This document shows, piece by piece, positions 9,101 to 20,300 of a DNA stretch of 64,000 nucleotides; positions within the stretch are counted from its first letter, which is position 1; each line of letters opens with the position of its first letter. The position numbers were made by a program, and so were the translations under genes. The notes beneath the pieces are model-generated. The model saw only the letters and a list, made by a program, of their open reading frames with translations. It searched no databases and had not been told where the DNA came from. Source of the stretch: Alphaproteobacteria bacterium (GTDB lineage Bacteria > Pseudomonadota > Alphaproteobacteria > Sphingomonadales > Emcibacteraceae); contig JAUIDN010000003.1 in NCBI GenBank assembly GCA_030428615.1, forward strand, positions 124,001 to 188,000, written 5' to 3'.

Positions 9101-9960
9101 ATTAGATAAACGGGGAAAATTACCCGAGCATATTTCAAATCTTTTTGTTGATGATATTCAACAACAGAAACGTGAAATTGTCTCGGCAGGCAGAAAATAG
9201 CGCCGGCCGCGAGAAAAGTTTGCGTTATAAAATTCTCATAATCCAATTGAGAAAGAAACAAGTTTTCATAGCGGGGAGTTGTTGTAATTGTATTGTACAA
9301 GTCGGCAGGACCATCAAAAATTTGATAAAGTGCGAAAAAACCGACTGCTGAAAAGGCAATCAATTTTATAATCGATTCAAAGGCAATTGCGTTCATCATT
9401 CCATATTGATGTTCTGTTACCTCAATATTGCGTGTTCCAAATAAAATAGAATAAATAATAAGGATTATTGTGATGTAAAATGCATTATTGTATTGATCAA
9501 CTAGAAAAGATTGCCCGCTGTCAAATGCAAGTATCCCCAAAGTAATGGCCTTTAATTGCAGAGCGATGTAGGGAATCGTAGCAACGACCGCTATAATCGT
9601 AACAATAGCTGCAATAGTTTGCGATTTATCATATCTGGAAGCTATAAAATCAGATACAGACGTCGCATTCTGTTGGTGGGCGACTTCCACAAACCTTTTG
9701 ATAAATGACCACCCTAAGGTATACATTAGAATGGGCCCCAAATAAATGGGCAGATACCCCCACCCGGTCTCAGATGCACTCCCTACTGCGCCGTAAAATG
9801 TCCATGACGTACAGTAAACCGCTAGAGAAAAGCTGTAAACAAGCGCCTTCCTTCTGCTTGATGTGTATTTTGGTTTATGCTTATCGCTGTAATAAGCAAT
9901 AAAAAACAATAGACAAACATAAAAGAAGGCTATGATAAGTATCTGAAACGTTGAAATCAT
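6124..9960 (-). CDS. Hybrid histidine kinase with sodium:solute symporter domain, CrbS/MxtR-like
   Basis: Inner-membrane sensor of 1278 residues. Order of domains: SLC5/SSS transporter-like region with about 12-13 helices (1-500), linker, two PAS domains (about 625-740 and 745-865), coiled coil, HisKA with H917 in AAASHDLMQPF, HATPase with N1033 (NLLSNALRYT), WDTGVGI and GLGLGLSI, and a C-terminal receiver with D1204 and K1255. CrbS/MxtR kinases share this layout and control acetyl-CoA synthetase through a LuxR-type partner. The gene ends tail-to-tail over the regulator stop codon. Whether the transporter part moves a solute or only senses is unknown. Confidence 0.9.
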   Translation of the reverse strand: MISTFQILIIAFFYVCLLFFIAYYSDKHKPKYTSSRRKALVYSFSLAVYCTSWTFYGAVGSASETGWGYLPIYLGPILMYTLGWSFIKRFVEVAHQQNATSVSDFIASRYDKSQTIAAIVTIIAVVATIPYIALQLKAITLGILAFDSGQSFLVDQYNNAFYITIILIIYSILFGTRNIEVTEHQYGMMNAIAFESIIKLIAFSAVGFFALYQIFDGPADLYNTITTTPRYENLFLSQLDYENFITQTFLAAGAIFCLPRQFHVSVVEYHQQKDLKYARVIFPVYLILFSLFIIPIVVAGSQILNSSDVNTDFYVLFLPISQNQGWLSVVSFIGGLSAATAMVIVATVTLSTMVSNDLILPNLIRFSRKNIKVGNDLNKWILIIRRLSITLLLLGAYVFFRIIDTTQTLASFGLVSFSAVIQFAPAIVLGMFWIRSNKKGALAGLILGTSCWLYFIWPALNGESPLSPGRILVEQSLLTEAVLFSMLVNILAIIIVSINTSQTLTEKIQSFIYVEQKPHSSNETSNSIPKHEIRVRDLKSTAGVVIGKKRANALFENYSPPIDDENQIADQKLIEFTENALSGVIGAPSARELLRSVLKDKGLEFDSIFSLLSTTSLALKFNRNLLDVTMDNITQGINVIDNDNKLVGWNKSYVRLMDYPEKLLKIGMPIEEIVRFNLGRGYFVGTDTETYVKEHLKHLDSGLSFRFERIGKDGRVIEIKGHPLPDGGCVTTYTDISSYKKIEAELRYKEQQIALYTDNVPAALAYIDINQIIRFCNKFFAEAYNKTTEQIIGRHIEQVMPKSTIDQNKKYLRRAFSGEKQQFESSIFKDQIEYYNNSFIPDLSADGEIRGVYFVSHDISHLRNAELALKEINVTLENRVLSRTEELNNTVLALEQAKALAEKADQSKSRFMAAASHDLMQPFNAARLFCQILNSDTKSMTDNQLELVHKTDQSLKVAGNIIQSLVEFIKLDSGNVKPSKKSFPVQELFNSLEDQFSDFVQKKHLKFKVLPSKHVIYSDPKLLYRILQNLLSNALRYTHTGGILVTSRTRGDKVLISVWDTGVGIEDGLEEYIFEEFKRFQNSEINAEDTGLGLGLSISQRTAEKLGHSISLRSEIGRGSVFNVLVDKSTKVQNIENVTVKEQNQEYINLKNMNVLCVDNNLQTLDAMAELMTSWNYNVRTLSSISELDERVNNGFKPDILIVDYQLDDEQTGADFVDAYEKKYNQSTPTLFVTANYSDEVKSIITELGCELLYKPVKPAELRVTIGKIIESNRAYTN

Positions 9961-10039
9961 AATTGCTGTCTTTGCGTCGTAGCTGATAAAATACTATAAC
10001 GTCATAAATCATGTATCGGCAATGCTTCAAACTACATTA

Positions 10040-10053
10040 TAGACTAATGTCTA
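10040..10053. promoter_or_regulatory. Palindrome TAGACTAATGTCTA in the kinase/amidohydrolase divergent promoter
   Basis: A perfect inverted repeat (TAGAC, 4-nt centre, GTCTA) between the divergent kinase and amidohydrolase-acs genes. The identical 14-mer, centre included, recurs on the other strand at 20689-20702 before the TonB receptor gene. The recurrence in two promoter regions of one segment suggests a shared operator; the binding protein is not known. Confidence 0.5.
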
Positions 10054-10187
10054 AATGAAATTTTCAAGCGCGTCAGTTAGTATTTATAATAAAACTTCTT
10101 AATTTCCGGAACTTAACCACCTTCTTTTTATGTCAAGGAACGCTATCTATTCGTTCAAATTACACTGACTGTAAGATAACAAAATAT

Positions 10188-13100
10188 ATGAGGGACAATA
10201 ACTTGAAAATTTTATTCACAGCAATAGCATCACTTATCTGCTTAACGATAAATGTCAACGCAACAGAAATAACATTCAATGAAGGAACGAATTTTGGAAT
10301 TTCGCTTGCGCCCGATGGTCAAACCATCGCAATGGATATTCAAGGTGTTATGTGGACATTACCAATTAAGGGGGGTAAGGCAACCGCACTAACGTCAGGA
10401 CAACAACCTGAGGTGAGAGAACCTAGCTGGTCCCCTGACGGCAAAAAAATAGCTTTTCAGGGGTTTTATCAGGGTTATTTTCATATTTGGACCGTTAACG
10501 CGGATGGTAAAAATCTGAAACAGCTTACCAAGGGTAAATTCGATGACCGAGAACCGTCCTGGAATGCAGATGGGAATTCGATTGTTTTCGCATCTGATCG
10601 CAGCGGGAATTACGATATTTGGGAGATTGATCTTTCTACTGGGAAAGAAACACAACTAACAACCAATAGAGATGATGATGCCCATCCTCATAAATCATTC
10701 GATGGCAAAAGACTACTGCACACACGTGAAATAAAAGGACGGTACTCTGAAATTATCCTGAGGGAAAATGACAAGGAAGCGACACTTTTCAGATCAGAGC
10801 AAACAAGTTTTTTCAGGCCATCCTGGAGCACTGATAACAGAGGTTTTTCCTATATTTCCAATAACGACAATGAAATAAAATTAAATTTCATTGAAGACGT
10901 CAATAGTCGTGAAGCGGAAATGAACGCCGTAACATTGGACGAAGGTGATATATTCCCGTTCCGTGCTGTTTGGACTAAAAATAACGGTGTCTATTATACC
11001 GCGGATGGTGCCATAAAACACATAAATAAAAATGGTCGAAAAGAAGATAATGTTGATTTCAATGCAACGATTACATCCAACATAAAACCCTATCAACGCA
11101 AAATTGTTGATTTTCAGAACAGTGCTTCACAACCCGTTATGGGCGTCGGAAGCCTTGATATATCACCCGCTGATGACGTAATGATTTACACTGCACTTGG
11201 CGATATGTGGCTGCAAAAAGGCAATGATAAGCCACAAAATATAGATCCCGACAAGATTGGTCATGTAATTGACCCTACATGGTCCGGTGATGGCTCAAAA
11301 CTAGCTTTTGTTGCCGAACGCGACGGTCAGATGGATATATGGATCCGTGATATGATTACGGGTGAAGAAAGAAAAATAACCAATGATAAAGGCCGTGAAT
11401 ATCGCTTAACCTGGTCACCGGACAATAATTTCATTGTTTACTTATCTGCAAGAAGCTCGACTTCCAATTCATGGGGCCGCGTAAATCTAAAGGTAATTGA
11501 TATCAAGTATGGTTCTATCAATACAATTGACGAAAATATCTTCACACCAGGTAGACCGGCATGGTCACCTGATGGTAAAAATATACTGATTGCATTCGTA
11601 AAACCGGCAACATCGCGTTTTCGTGAAGGAATGCATAGCATTAAAAAATATGCAGTCGATACTCATAACGCAAAATTCTTAAACTTACCGGGCAATATCG
11701 GATTAAGTACCCGCGATGGAAGTGGCCCGGTCATTTCCCCCGACCGCAAGAAAATGGTTTATATATCTGAAGGAGAGATCAGGACAGTAACAATTAACAG
11801 TGCGGGTGATATTACCGGCCAGATCGAAAATAGATGTTTGGAAACGGCACATATGCCGCGCTGGGCCAGTGATTCCGAGACAGTATATTACTTTGCCGGG
11901 AAGCGACTGCAATCCTGTAACATTAATACCGGAACCAAAACAGCACACAAAATCAATCTCGAATGGAAAAAGAAATTTGCCGAAGACAAAACAATCCACG
12001 TTGGCAAATTCTTTGATGGTGTCTCTAATGAATATAAAGAGAACGTAGATGTCTTTATTTCAAATAATGTTATTACTAAGATAGCTCCTCATGGGGAAGA
12101 AGAGACAGTTGGAACATTCCATGATTATTCAGATAAAACGATCATCCCCGGGATTATAGCTGGCCACAGTCATCAATCGGAATTACTTGGTGAAAGATTA
12201 GGTCGAAACTGGCTGGCTTATGGTATTACCGGTGTGCGCGACCCGGGCACCAATCCCTATAAATCTTTGATGCGGAAGGAAACATGGGAATCTGGTAATT
12301 CAATGGGGCCGCATATGTATTACGCCGGATGGCTTACTGGTGGCGCTCGCGTTTATTACGGACAGTCTTATAATGCGCTGCATGAAAAAGCACTTCGCCA
12401 TGAACTGGTGCGGGCTAAAGAACTTAATTATGATCTTCTAAAATCTTACGTTCGTTTGCCAGATGAGTTTCAGCAAATATTAGTTGAAGAAGGTCATAAA
12501 CTCGGCATTCCAATAACAGGCCACGAGATTTCTGCAGCGGTGCAGAATGGAGTAGATTCCGTCGAACATATGGGTGCAACCAGTCGACGTGGATATTCTC
12601 CCAAATTCTCAAGTCTTTCCAAAAGTTATAATGATGTCATGGAAATTATAAGCAAATCTGGCCAGTTCATCACACCGACAGCCACTTTGATGAGTGGATT
12701 TAACGTTTATATGGAACGTTATCCCGAGTATGTAAATCAACCAAGGGCTAAAACGTTTCTTGATGAGTTACAAAGAAATGCATTAAGTGCTGCAATGAAC
12801 AGCCCCTTTATGAAAGTACGGGCAGAACGAAATCCATCTGTCCTAAAAAGCATTAAGACATTGCATGATAGTGGAGCAAATATGGCTGCCGGCACTGATT
12901 CACCATTTATCCCATATGGTATTGCCCAACTATTTGAAGTTGTCATGTTTGTTGATGCTGGCCTCACTCCTTACGAAGCCATACGTGCCGCGACCATTAA
13001 TGTTGCAAAATTAATAGGTGTGGAGGATTCTGTAGGAACGCTGGAAATTGGAAAAGCTGCTGACATGGTCGTGATTGATGGTGACCCGTTAAATACTATC

Positions 13101-13190
13101 ACTGACATTTTTAATGTGGATGCAACCATCAAAGACGGTCAGGTTTTTACAAAAGAAGAAATGATACTTGATAGAACCGCATCCAGGTAG
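10188..13190 (+). CDS. Exported amidohydrolase with N-terminal TolB/PD40 beta-propeller
   Basis: Probably a periplasmic metal-dependent hydrolase of 1000 residues. After a signal peptide come repeated PD40/TolB motifs (EPSWSPDGKKIAF, then similar copies to about residue 600), then an amidohydrolase domain (about 635-985) with H660/H662 (GHSH), K752 as likely carboxylated lysine, H779, H794 and D904 (AAGTDSPF). All metal ligands are present, so it should be active; imidazolonepropionase-like and peptidase-like members are known but the substrate is not predictable. A TTG at 10203 with AGGGA upstream would give a cleaner signal peptide and may be the real start. acs follows by 13 nt. Confidence 0.85.
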   Translation: MRDNNLKILFTAIASLICLTINVNATEITFNEGTNFGISLAPDGQTIAMDIQGVMWTLPIKGGKATALTSGQQPEVREPSWSPDGKKIAFQGFYQGYFHIWTVNADGKNLKQLTKGKFDDREPSWNADGNSIVFASDRSGNYDIWEIDLSTGKETQLTTNRDDDAHPHKSFDGKRLLHTREIKGRYSEIILRENDKEATLFRSEQTSFFRPSWSTDNRGFSYISNNDNEIKLNFIEDVNSREAEMNAVTLDEGDIFPFRAVWTKNNGVYYTADGAIKHINKNGRKEDNVDFNATITSNIKPYQRKIVDFQNSASQPVMGVGSLDISPADDVMIYTALGDMWLQKGNDKPQNIDPDKIGHVIDPTWSGDGSKLAFVAERDGQMDIWIRDMITGEERKITNDKGREYRLTWSPDNNFIVYLSARSSTSNSWGRVNLKVIDIKYGSINTIDENIFTPGRPAWSPDGKNILIAFVKPATSRFREGMHSIKKYAVDTHNAKFLNLPGNIGLSTRDGSGPVISPDRKKMVYISEGEIRTVTINSAGDITGQIENRCLETAHMPRWASDSETVYYFAGKRLQSCNINTGTKTAHKINLEWKKKFAEDKTIHVGKFFDGVSNEYKENVDVFISNNVITKIAPHGEEETVGTFHDYSDKTIIPGIIAGHSHQSELLGERLGRNWLAYGITGVRDPGTNPYKSLMRKETWESGNSMGPHMYYAGWLTGGARVYYGQSYNALHEKALRHELVRAKELNYDLLKSYVRLPDEFQQILVEEGHKLGIPITGHEISAAVQNGVDSVEHMGATSRRGYSPKFSSLSKSYNDVMEIISKSGQFITPTATLMSGFNVYMERYPEYVNQPRAKTFLDELQRNALSAAMNSPFMKVRAERNPSVLKSIKTLHDSGANMAAGTDSPFIPYGIAQLFEVVMFVDAGLTPYEAIRAATINVAKLIGVEDSVGTLEIGKAADMVVIDGDPLNTITDIFNVDATIKDGQVFTKEEMILDRTASR

Positions 13191-13203
13191 ATAGAGTAAA
13201 AAC

Positions 13204-15144
13204 ATGTCTGAGAGTAGAGTATATCGGGTAGGTCGTTCAGCGGCTGAACATGCGCTTATTAACAATGAACAGTATCTTGATCTTTATGATCGGTCGATAT
13301 CGGATCCGGAAGTTTTCTGGTCGGATATGGGCAAGAGGATAGACTGGATCAAGCCCTATACCAAGGTGAAGGATGTTTCCTTTGCGCAGGATGACCTTCA
13401 TATCAGATGGTATTATGACGGCACGTTAAATGCCTGCGTGAACTGTGTTGACCGGCATCTTGAGAGCCGCGGTGATCAGACAGCGATTATTTTTGAGGGG
13501 GATGATCCGAATATCTCCCGACATATCACCTACCGGGAACTTTATGAAGAAGTCTGCCGGTTTGCCAATGTGTTAAAGGCCAGAGGTGCCAAAAAGGGGG
13601 ACCGTATCACCCTTTACATGCCGATGATCCCGGAAGCGGTCTATGCCATGCTGGCCTGTGCCAGAATAGGCGCTGTACATTCCATTGTGTTTGGCGGCTT
13701 TTCCCCCGATGCCCTTGCCGGGCGGCTGATCGACTGCGACAGCCATATGGTCATCACCGCTGATGAAGGGGTTCGCGGCTCTAAAGTCATACCGCTTAAA
13801 AATAATGTTGATCAGGCCCTTGAAAATCACGATACCGTTGTCTCTACGGTGATTGTTGTAAAAGCAACTGGCGGGGATGTGGGCTTTCAGGAAGGCCGTG
13901 ATGTCTGGTACCGGGAAGCGGCAAAGGATGTATCAGGCGATTGTCCGCCGGAAGAAATGAGCGCGGAAGACCCGCTCTTTATCCTTTATACATCCGGCTC
14001 TACCGGAACACCGAAAGGGGTTCTACACACAACGGGCGGCTATATGGTCTATGCCAGCCTTACACACGAATATGTTTTTGATTATCATGATGGTGATATT
14101 TACTGGTGCACGGCGGATGTCGGCTGGGTGACCGGGCACAGTTATATTGTTTATGGTCCTCTGGCAAACGGGGCGACGACGCTGGTCTTTGAAGGGGTGC
14201 CCAATTATCCGGATGCCTCGCGTTTCTGGCAGGTTTGCGAGAAACACAGGGTGAATATTTTCTATACCGCCCCGACGGCCATCCGGGCGCTGATGGGGGC
14301 GGGGGACGAATTTGTAAAGAAGTGCGACCGCAGCTCTCTTCGTATCCTTGGCAGCGTTGGCGAGCCTATTAATCCGGAAGCCTGGAACTGGTATTATGAA
14401 GTGGTGGGGGACAGCCGATGCCCCATCGTTGATACTTGGTGGCAGACGGAAACGGGGGGGATCATGATCACGCCCCTGCCCGGCGCGACGGATTTAAAGC
14501 CGGGCTCTGCGACACGGCCCTTTTTCGGGGTTAAGCCGGAACTGGTTGATGGCGACGGCAATGTTCTTGAGGGGGCTGCAGAAGGAAACCTGTGCATCAC
14601 GGACAGCTGGCCGGGACAGATGAGAACGGTATATGGGGATCATGACCGGTTTATCCAGACGTATTTTTCCACCTATAAAGGCAAGTATTTTACCGGTGAT
14701 GGCTGTCGCCGGGATCAGGACGGGTATTACTGGATCACGGGCCGTGTTGATGATGTGATCAATGTCTCCGGCCACCGCATGGGCACGGCGGAGGTTGAAA
14801 GTGCACTGGTGGCTCATGAGGATGTGGCGGAAGCGGCCGTTGTCGGCTTCCCCCATGATATCAAGGGACAGGGTATCTATGCCTATGTCACCCTGATGGT
14901 CGGCCATAAATCTGGAGACGAGCTCAGGAAGAAACTGGTACAATGGGTCCGCAAGGAAATCGGCCCCATCGCAACACCGGACCATATTCAGTTCGCACCG
15001 GGACTGCCGAAAACACGGTCGGGTAAAATCATGAGACGCATCCTGAGAAAAATAGCCGAAGATGACTATTCAAACCTCGGCGATACTTCAACGCTCGCTG
15101 ACCCAACCGTCGTCAAAGACCTCATCAATAACAGAATGAAATAA
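13204..15144 (+). CDS. acs: Acetyl-CoA synthetase (AMP-forming)
   Basis: Makes acetyl-CoA from acetate, ATP and CoA through acetyl-AMP in the cytoplasm. The 646-residue length is standard. Motifs: [11 protein letters not shown] (about 262-272), [28 protein letters not shown], and [17 protein letters not shown] with K608, the lysine that acetylation inactivates and Sir2 deacylases restore. A Sir2 gene lies at 39.3 kb. It directly follows the amidohydrolase gene, so it may share that promoter. Its central and 3' parts are clearly more GC-rich than the genes on both sides. Confidence 0.97.
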   Translation: MSESRVYRVGRSAAEHALINNEQYLDLYDRSISDPEVFWSDMGKRIDWIKPYTKVKDVSFAQDDLHIRWYYDGTLNACVNCVDRHLESRGDQTAIIFEGDDPNISRHITYRELYEEVCRFANVLKARGAKKGDRITLYMPMIPEAVYAMLACARIGAVHSIVFGGFSPDALAGRLIDCDSHMVITADEGVRGSKVIPLKNNVDQALENHDTVVSTVIVVKATGGDVGFQEGRDVWYREAAKDVSGDCPPEEMSAEDPLFILYTSGSTGTPKGVLHTTGGYMVYASLTHEYVFDYHDGDIYWCTADVGWVTGHSYIVYGPLANGATTLVFEGVPNYPDASRFWQVCEKHRVNIFYTAPTAIRALMGAGDEFVKKCDRSSLRILGSVGEPINPEAWNWYYEVVGDSRCPIVDTWWQTETGGIMITPLPGATDLKPGSATRPFFGVKPELVDGDGNVLEGAAEGNLCITDSWPGQMRTVYGDHDRFIQTYFSTYKGKYFTGDGCRRDQDGYYWITGRVDDVINVSGHRMGTAEVESALVAHEDVAEAAVVGFPHDIKGQGIYAYVTLMVGHKSGDELRKKLVQWVRKEIGPIATPDHIQFAPGLPKTRSGKIMRRILRKIAEDDYSNLGDTSTLADPTVVKDLINNRMK

Positions 15145-15179
15145 AGGGAAAAAACAAATTATTTTTCCCTTTATTTCAT
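15136..15179. terminator. Bidirectional terminator between acs and actP
   Basis: A perfect 18-bp inverted repeat with an 8-nt loop, overlapping the acs stop codon. The stem holds GGG/CCC flanked by A and T runs, so it can end transcription from both convergent genes. Confidence 0.85.
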
Positions 15180-15193
15180 AGAGGTAGATGCTA

Positions 15194-16855
15194 CTAGTGC
15201 TTTGAAGCGTCATCCGCTCCAATGCCCGTCATTGAACGTACAAACTGAGCTTCGAAGTTTGATCTTTCTTCATTAGCTGAGTTACTGTTCTTATCCGTTA
15301 CCGAGAAAAACCAAGTTGTTAAAAATGCCAGGCTGATGGAATATACCGCCGGGTAAATAGAAGGGAAAATTGGTTCCGCGTTTCCAAGAATATCAACCCA
15401 AACAATCGGACCAAGTATTACCAAAATTATCGCAGTTAATAATCCCGCAAATCCACCAATTAACGCACCGCGTGTTGTCAAGCCTTTCCAAAACATCGAA
15501 AGGAATAGAATTGGGAAGTTTGCACTGGCTGCAATTGCGAAGGCTAAACCCACCATATAGGCAATATTCTGGTTTTCGAATAATATCCCTAAGGCAATCG
15601 CTATGCCGCCCAATATCACAGTTGTGATCTTTGAAACTCTTATTTCATTTCGCTCGTCTGTCTCACCTTTTTTTAACGCATTTGCGTACAAATCATGTGA
15701 AACAGCGGAAGCGCCTGCCAGCGTTAACCCGGAGACAACCGCCAGGATCGTCGCAAATGCAACCGCAGAAATGAACCCCAGAAAAACATCCCCACCAACC
15801 GCTTTTGCCAAATGCACTGCGGACATATTATTGCCCCCCAAGATGCCGCCGTTTGGATCAAGAAATTCGGGATTAGTTGACACCAAAACGATAGCGCCGA
15901 AGCCAATAACAAATGTTAAAATATAAAAATAACCAATAAAACCGGTTGCGTAAAAAACAGATTTTCGCGCTTCCTTCGCATTGGAGACGGTAAAAAATCT
16001 CATTAAGATATGTGGCAGACCCGCAGTCCCGAGCATCAATGCCAACCCCAAGGAAATAGCATCAATGGGATTGGAAATGAATCCTCCCGGAGCCATAATA
16101 TTAATACCATCAGCATGCACTTCCACGGCTTTGGCAAAAAGAGCTTCAAAACTGAAATCGAACATCAACAATACCATAAACGCCATAAACGAAGCCCCAG
16201 ACAATAATAAAATTGCTTTGATTATTTGCACCCAGGTTGTAGCCAGCATGCCCCCAAATGACACATACAAAATCATCATCACACCAACAAATACAACTGC
16301 ATAGGAATAATCAAGGCCAAACAACAATTGAATTAGTTTTCCTGCCCCGACCATTTGGGCAATCAGATAGATGATTACTACTGCTAAGCTCCCTGTGGCT
16401 GCTAATGTTCTAATTGGTCTTTGCTGGAGGCGATAGGAAGCAACATCAGCAAATGTATATTTACCTAAGTTTCTTAACCTTTCAGCAATCAGAAATAATA
16501 TAATAGGCCACCCTACCAGAAAACCGATCGAGTATATCAATCCATCAAATCCAGATGCAAAAACCAATGCCGAAATTCCCAGAAATGACGCTGCAGACAT
16601 ATAATCACCCGCTATCGCCAATCCATTTTGAAATCCGGTAATATTGCCCCCAGCCGCATAAAAATCACGTGCTGATTTCGTCCTTCGGGCAGCCCAATAT
16701 GTAATTATAAGCGTACTTACAACAAATAATAAAAACATCGCGATAGCCGTGTAATTAACGGGTTGTTCCTGAACGGCTCCATCAATTGTTTCAGCCGCAA
16801 AAGTTACGTGAAAATTTAATATAAAAATACCGATAAAAAAATATACCGCTTTCAT
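15194..16855 (-). CDS. actP: Cation/acetate symporter (SSS family), ActP
   Basis: Inner-membrane uptake of acetate and other short carboxylates. The 553-residue product has a cleavable-looking N terminus followed by about 13 helices; [33 protein letters not shown] and the later [16 protein letters not shown] are typical of ActP. It overlaps the DUF485 gene by 4 nt (ATGA), the yjcH-actP order known from enterobacteria, and lies tail-to-tail with acs. Acetate as substrate is inferred from family and neighbours. Confidence 0.93.
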   Translation of the reverse strand: MKAVYFFIGIFILNFHVTFAAETIDGAVQEQPVNYTAIAMFLLFVVSTLIITYWAARRTKSARDFYAAGGNITGFQNGLAIAGDYMSAASFLGISALVFASGFDGLIYSIGFLVGWPIILFLIAERLRNLGKYTFADVASYRLQQRPIRTLAATGSLAVVIIYLIAQMVGAGKLIQLLFGLDYSYAVVFVGVMMILYVSFGGMLATTWVQIIKAILLLSGASFMAFMVLLMFDFSFEALFAKAVEVHADGINIMAPGGFISNPIDAISLGLALMLGTAGLPHILMRFFTVSNAKEARKSVFYATGFIGYFYILTFVIGFGAIVLVSTNPEFLDPNGGILGGNNMSAVHLAKAVGGDVFLGFISAVAFATILAVVSGLTLAGASAVSHDLYANALKKGETDERNEIRVSKITTVILGGIAIALGILFENQNIAYMVGLAFAIAASANFPILFLSMFWKGLTTRGALIGGFAGLLTAIILVILGPIVWVDILGNAEPIFPSIYPAVYSISLAFLTTWFFSVTDKNSNSANEERSNFEAQFVRSMTGIGADDASKH

Positions 16856-17166
16856 TGGACGCTTTCTTCTATAATTTTTTTTGTTAACTCGTCAAATTCC
16901 CGATTAGTGCGCGCGACATATATGCCCGTTAATACAAAGGATAGAATAATAATGAACATGCCAATGGGGATACCGTAAGTCGTAACGGAACCCTCCGATA
17001 CAGGTGTCCCAAAAATTTCAGGATAAAACGCGATGATAAGGATAAAAGTATAATAAGCGAGAAGCATAATTGCGGTAAGCAGATAGGCAAAATTATTACG
17101 CCTTTTTACCAATTCTTTGAAATTCTGGTTCTCTTGAATTTTTTTATATCTTTGATTTAGTGACAC
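16852..17166 (-). CDS. DUF485 membrane protein (YjcH family)
   Basis: A 104-residue protein with two membrane segments (about 28-50 and 65-88) and the family pattern [20 protein letters not shown]. It is translated from GTG with a GAGG site upstream and overlaps actP by 4 nt. The family is regularly paired with SSS symporters such as ActP; its function is not established, perhaps an assembly or regulatory subunit. Confidence 0.9.
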   Translation of the reverse strand: MSLNQRYKKIQENQNFKELVKRRNNFAYLLTAIMLLAYYTFILIIAFYPEIFGTPVSEGSVTTYGIPIGMFIIILSFVLTGIYVARTNREFDELTKKIIEESVQ

Positions 17167-17269
17167 AGAACCTCACTCCCGATTGAATTTAAAAACAATT
17201 ATTGTGGTGGATTTACTGAAATCAGATGATCCGGCATACCCATTCAAAAGCGTTTTAGGGTTTTGTGAA

Positions 17270-17294
17270 GGCGGGTATCATTGCAACACCCGCC
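17270..17294 (-). terminator. Hairpin downstream of the TonB receptor gene
   Basis: GGCGGGT pairs with ACCCGCC across an 11-nt loop about 30 nt after the receptor stop codon. There is no long T run, so termination by this hairpin alone is uncertain. Confidence 0.45.
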
Positions 17295-17324
17295 TCAACC
17301 TTCTTTGAGTTTGTTCGCTACAGT

Positions 17325-20300
17325 TTAGAAAGTGTAGCGAAGATCTGCGTAGCCGTAGCGACCCATTGCATTATGTAATCCGGTAAAGAATCCAAGGTTT
17401 TCGTCTGCGAGAGGTGGCTCCTTATCAAATATGTTATTCATTCCAAATTTGATCTGTAGACCCTCCAGCGATCCATCATCGAACGTGTAGGCAATGCTCG
17501 CATTTGTCGTAAACCAACTGTCTACTCTCCAGAAATCACCGTCACTATTTATCGCTGATGTATCATTAACGGAGCCGATATAATTTCCGAACAGGGACGC
17601 GGCCCAATTGTTGTTAAACCAGCTAATACTTCCGCTTGCTTTCCATTTCGGACGACGTCCATTCTGTTCCAGCAGGTCACCACCGGCAGCTACCGGTACA
17701 AACGGGTTATTAAGTGATTGAATAATCATCGCTTCTGCTGAAGGCGTTTGTTCAGCCTTAAGCAACCTCGTCGCACCAGCATTGAACACAAAATCACCAA
17801 TGGATGTGTCATTAAGCTGATAAATAACCGCCAAATCAATACCTTTAGTAACTCGTCCTTCCAGATTCAGATATGGGTTAAAGGTCTGGATAGCTTCGCC
17901 TACTGGCTCAAGACCTGAACCTGCAAAGAAATCAATAACATCCTGTGTCGGTGCTAACCTGTTAATTGCATCATTACTACCTTGACCGGTTATACGAAGT
18001 GCATAATCCAGTGCCAAATGGTTAGGTGTACCAAATACACCGATAATACCTTTTTGGCTAATTCTCCAGAAGTCAGCTGTGACAGTCAAACCATCAACAA
18101 TTTCCGGTGTCCAGGTGAAGCCGATTGAGAAACTTTTATTTGTTTCTGGCTCAAGTTCATCACTACCGAATGTGAACCGTTCAACACCACCTTCACTGTA
18201 TAGGTATCCTGGATCAGCATCAAGGATAGCATTGGAACAGGATCCAAGATCAGCGGCAAGACCTTTGTTTACAGCTGCCTGACAGAAATAGTAGTCGGCG
18301 CGCGCCACTGTTCTAGAGTTACGACCCTCACTAACCTGTGGCAAGTTTGGCGCTCTAAATCCAAGCGAGTAAGACGAACGAATTTGAAAATCCGGAACTA
18401 CATACCATGATGCCGCGATACGAGGTTTAATAACACTACCGACATCGGAGAAGTCCTCAAAGCGCGCCGCCATTTGGAAATCCAATGAATTTACAAATGG
18501 TATATCCATATCTTCACTGATCGCCGGAACAGCCAACTCACCGAAAACAGAAATCACATTGCGATCACCGTATGTATCCGCAGTTGGGCTTGAGCCCATA
18601 ACATCACCGAATAAGGTTGTTCCAAACGGATTAGGCAGTGTATATGCGATCGTACCGTCCAAGCGATCATCACGATCATCCAGATAAGTCGTCCGTCTGA
18701 ATTCAGCACCCATGGCAAACCCAACATCCCCTCCCGGTAGTTCCATGATGGCGGGGTTTGACACTTTAAAATCACCCAACATCAGTGTTGACTTGGAATA
18801 ACGATCAACATCAATTGTAAATGGGTTGTACTGTGCGGGGCTATTTGGCGTACCGTCAACCCCACTTGTAAGATAATCGCCTCCACCATTGAACGGGTTA
18901 TATGCAAGCGGGCTGTTGAGAGCCAACGTATTAATAAACGCAGTGGCGCTTACACGACCGGCTGTTCTATCCAATGTTTCCGATTCCGAATAAACAAAAC
19001 CGGTATCGATATCCCATCCTTTAAATTCGCCGCGGAAACCCTGAACAATACGGAAACTTTCGTCCTGCACCGTTGTTCTGCGTTCGGTTTCAAAAAACCT
19101 ATAAGCGGTCCCTAAAGTACCGGACCATGGTATATCAATCCCTTCGTCCGGAACACCGACAAGATTAGGCAAACGATATGGATTTGGCGTTACACCATCT
19201 TCCAGAAATGCCGCCCCAAACGGGTTATAATAATTGCTGGCCGGTATATAAAGCGGGCTATGGCTTAATGGGCCTGCATTGGCATAACCGTTATTAAACC
19301 TGCTCTCCGCAGTATAATAACCAAGTTCCGTATACATTTCCCAACCATTCTCGAATTCAGTCACTATCGTACTGAAAAGATTTATTCTTTTTGAATCTGA
19401 AATGAGCGATCTGGTTGAGTTTTGATTAAAGCGGTACTCAGATGGCAGAGCCGTAAGGTTGGTTATACAAATATCATTGGGTTGTCCCGGTAAAGGCGTA
19501 CAACTAACACCAGGATTAGCATCGGTATAGGAAGTCGGCAAAATGATAAAACGACCCGTGTCAGCGGTAACTTGCTGTCCATTCGATGTAATTGTCGTAC
19601 CATCTTGAGCCAGTTGAAATTGACCCCACGGCGTTGCAGTACTGTTATTCCGAAAATCCGTATCACCTTCCCAACCTGCTATTCCCTCAAGCAAAGGACG
19701 TAAATCCGTATTTTCGGAATAAGGCCGTTCATTGGCAAGCATACCATCGCGCTCATAGCGGTTTACGCTAAATGTAATACGGGTACGGTCATTATTAACC
19801 CGGAACCCGCCAATCGCATTCATTGTATGTTCGTCAAGTCCTGTACCGAAAGAGCTTCCGTATCTTGACGATACCTCCAAACCTTCATAATCGTCTTTCA
19901 GGATTGTATTAACAACACCTGCTACCGCATCTGTTCCATAAATCGCGGTGGCTCCGTCACGTAGTACCTCTATACGGCTTATTCCCATAACCGGAATTTG
20001 GTTAATATTAATTGTTTGTTCCGGCACGGTCTGCTCGTTGGTTTGTGTACCGGAATGATCCACTAAACGGCGACCATTTAACAACACCAAAGTATTACCC
20101 GCACCCAAATTGCGCAAATTGATACTTGCAACGTCACCCCGGGCACCATTGATACCGAAAGAGACCGAATTCTGCCCGCTGGCACCGAAGCTCATGTTAC
20201 CGGATCCAGGCAGTGTACGCACGATTTCATCCATTGATGCTGCGCCTACAGCCGCTATTTGATCTTCTCCGAGTACAGAAACCGGTAAGGCAGCAGTCAC

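Noticed and set aside
14494-14985. 163-codon minus-strand frame inside acs
   Set aside because: Shadow of the GC-rich acs coding sequence; acs motifs cover the same region without interruption.
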